From positions 1 through 6,227 of the forward strand of contig CAKRWX010000149.1 of the NCBI GenBank assembly GCA_934418055.1: a stretch of DNA of 6,227 bases, read 5' to 3'. This stretch comes from an uncultured Lachnospiraceae bacterium (GTDB lineage: Bacteria > Bacillota > Clostridia > Lachnospirales > Lachnospiraceae). Positions 5,785-6,227 of this stretch are shown here, piece by piece (position 1 is the first letter of the stretch; every line of letters begins with the position of its first letter). The position numbers and the translations under genes are program-made. Below the pieces are notes generated by a model, which saw only the letters and a list, made by a program, of their open reading frames with translations, made no database searches and was not told the origin of the DNA.

Positions 5785-6227
5785 ATGGATTTATTTGATT
5801 ATATGAGAACCAACACCATGAAACAGGAGTCCCCGCTGGCGTCCCGGATGCGGCCGGAAACCCTGGATCAGGTAGTAGGACAAAAACATATTGTAGGGCC
5901 TGGAACTTTGCTTTACCGGGCCATTAAGGCCGACCAGCTGGGCTCTATCATTTTCTATGGCCCGCCGGGAACAGGCAAGACTACGCTGGCGAAAGTGATC
6001 GCCCACACCACCAAGGCGGAATTCTGCCAGATCAACGCCACCGTAGCAGGTAAAAAGGATATGGAAGAGGTGGTACAGAAAGCCAAGGATACTTTGGGAA
6101 TGTATGGGAGACGGACGATCCTTTTTGTAGATGAGATCCACCGTTTTAATAAGAGCCAGCAGGATTATCTGTTGCCGTTTGTGGAGGATGGAACCTTGAT
6201 TCTGATCGGAGCCACCACGGAAAATCC
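5785..6227 (+). CDS. rarA: Replication-associated recombination protein RarA (3' end outside window)
   Basis: AAA+ ATPase of the RarA/MgsA/Mgs1-WRNIP1 family, acting at stalled replication forks in the cytoplasm. The 147 visible residues hold the N-terminal AAA+ core: the opening PLASRMRPETLDQVVGQKHI (18-37), Walker A GPPGTGKT (59-66), Walker B ILFVDEIHRF (112-121, Asp116 and Glu117), NKSQQDYLLPFVEDG just after it, and sensor 1 GATTEN (142-147). The DEIHRFNKxQQD pattern separates RarA from RuvB and DnaX. The frame stays open to the window end, so roughly two thirds of the protein, including lid and tetramerisation domain, is missing. The start at 5785 follows GAAGGA (5771-5776) by 8 bases. 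An in-frame ATG at 5776 overlaps that site and is less likely. Its N-terminus is about a dozen residues longer than in B. subtilis RarA as I recall it. It probably shares a transcript with the deacetylase. Confidence 0.95.
   Translation, partial: MDLFDYMRTNTMKQESPLASRMRPETLDQVVGQKHIVGPGTLLYRAIKADQLGSIIFYGPPGTGKTTLAKVIAHTTKAEFCQINATVAGKKDMEEVVQKAKDTLGMYGRRTILFVDEIHRFNKSQQDYLLPFVEDGTLILIGATTEN

Overview
The window looks like ordinary chromosome from a Gram-positive anaerobe of the Clostridia, most likely Lachnospiraceae. The evidence is strong AGGAGG-type ribosome binding sites, tight gene packing, base composition near 50% GC, and the protein types present. This placement rests on protein resemblance recalled from knowledge, not on a database search. 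No rRNA, tRNA, CRISPR array, insertion sequence or phage gene was seen.

Layout. (1) Bases 1-1410 (+) hold the 3' part of a YbiT-type ABC-F ATPase; its first ~80 residues lie off the left edge. (2) Bases 1414-2127 (-) hold an AraC-family regulator, convergent with the ABC-F gene. The two stop codons are 3 bases apart, and the ABC-F terminator sits inside the 3' end of the regulator gene. (3) Bases 2128-2260 are a divergent promoter region. (4) Bases 2261-3103 (+) encode a HAD-superfamily phosphatase, followed after 36 bases by 3140-4840 (+), a family 3 glycoside hydrolase with a NagZ-type His/Asp catalytic motif. (5) Bases 4841-4980 are non-coding, with a long imperfect hairpin and a possible promoter. 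(6) Bases 4981-5772 (+) encode a membrane-anchored NodB/CE4 polysaccharide deacetylase, followed after 12 bases by rarA (5785 to the right edge).

How the genes may work together. The regulator, HAD and GH3 genes form a natural divergon, so the regulator probably controls the HAD-GH3 pair. A phosphatase beside an N-acetylhexosaminidase-like enzyme suggests amino-sugar or muropeptide turnover, but the substrate cannot be read from the sequence. The deacetylase acts outside the membrane on an N-acetylated glycan, probably peptidoglycan. rarA is a replication-repair gene that seems to share its transcript only by position.

The most unusual observation is in the ABC-F protein. Walker A, Q-loop and H-switch of the second nucleotide-binding domain and the signature of the first are all altered. 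These are the parts that together build one of the two composite ATP sites, while the visible parts of the other site are canonical. I found no convincing new multi-gene system here.
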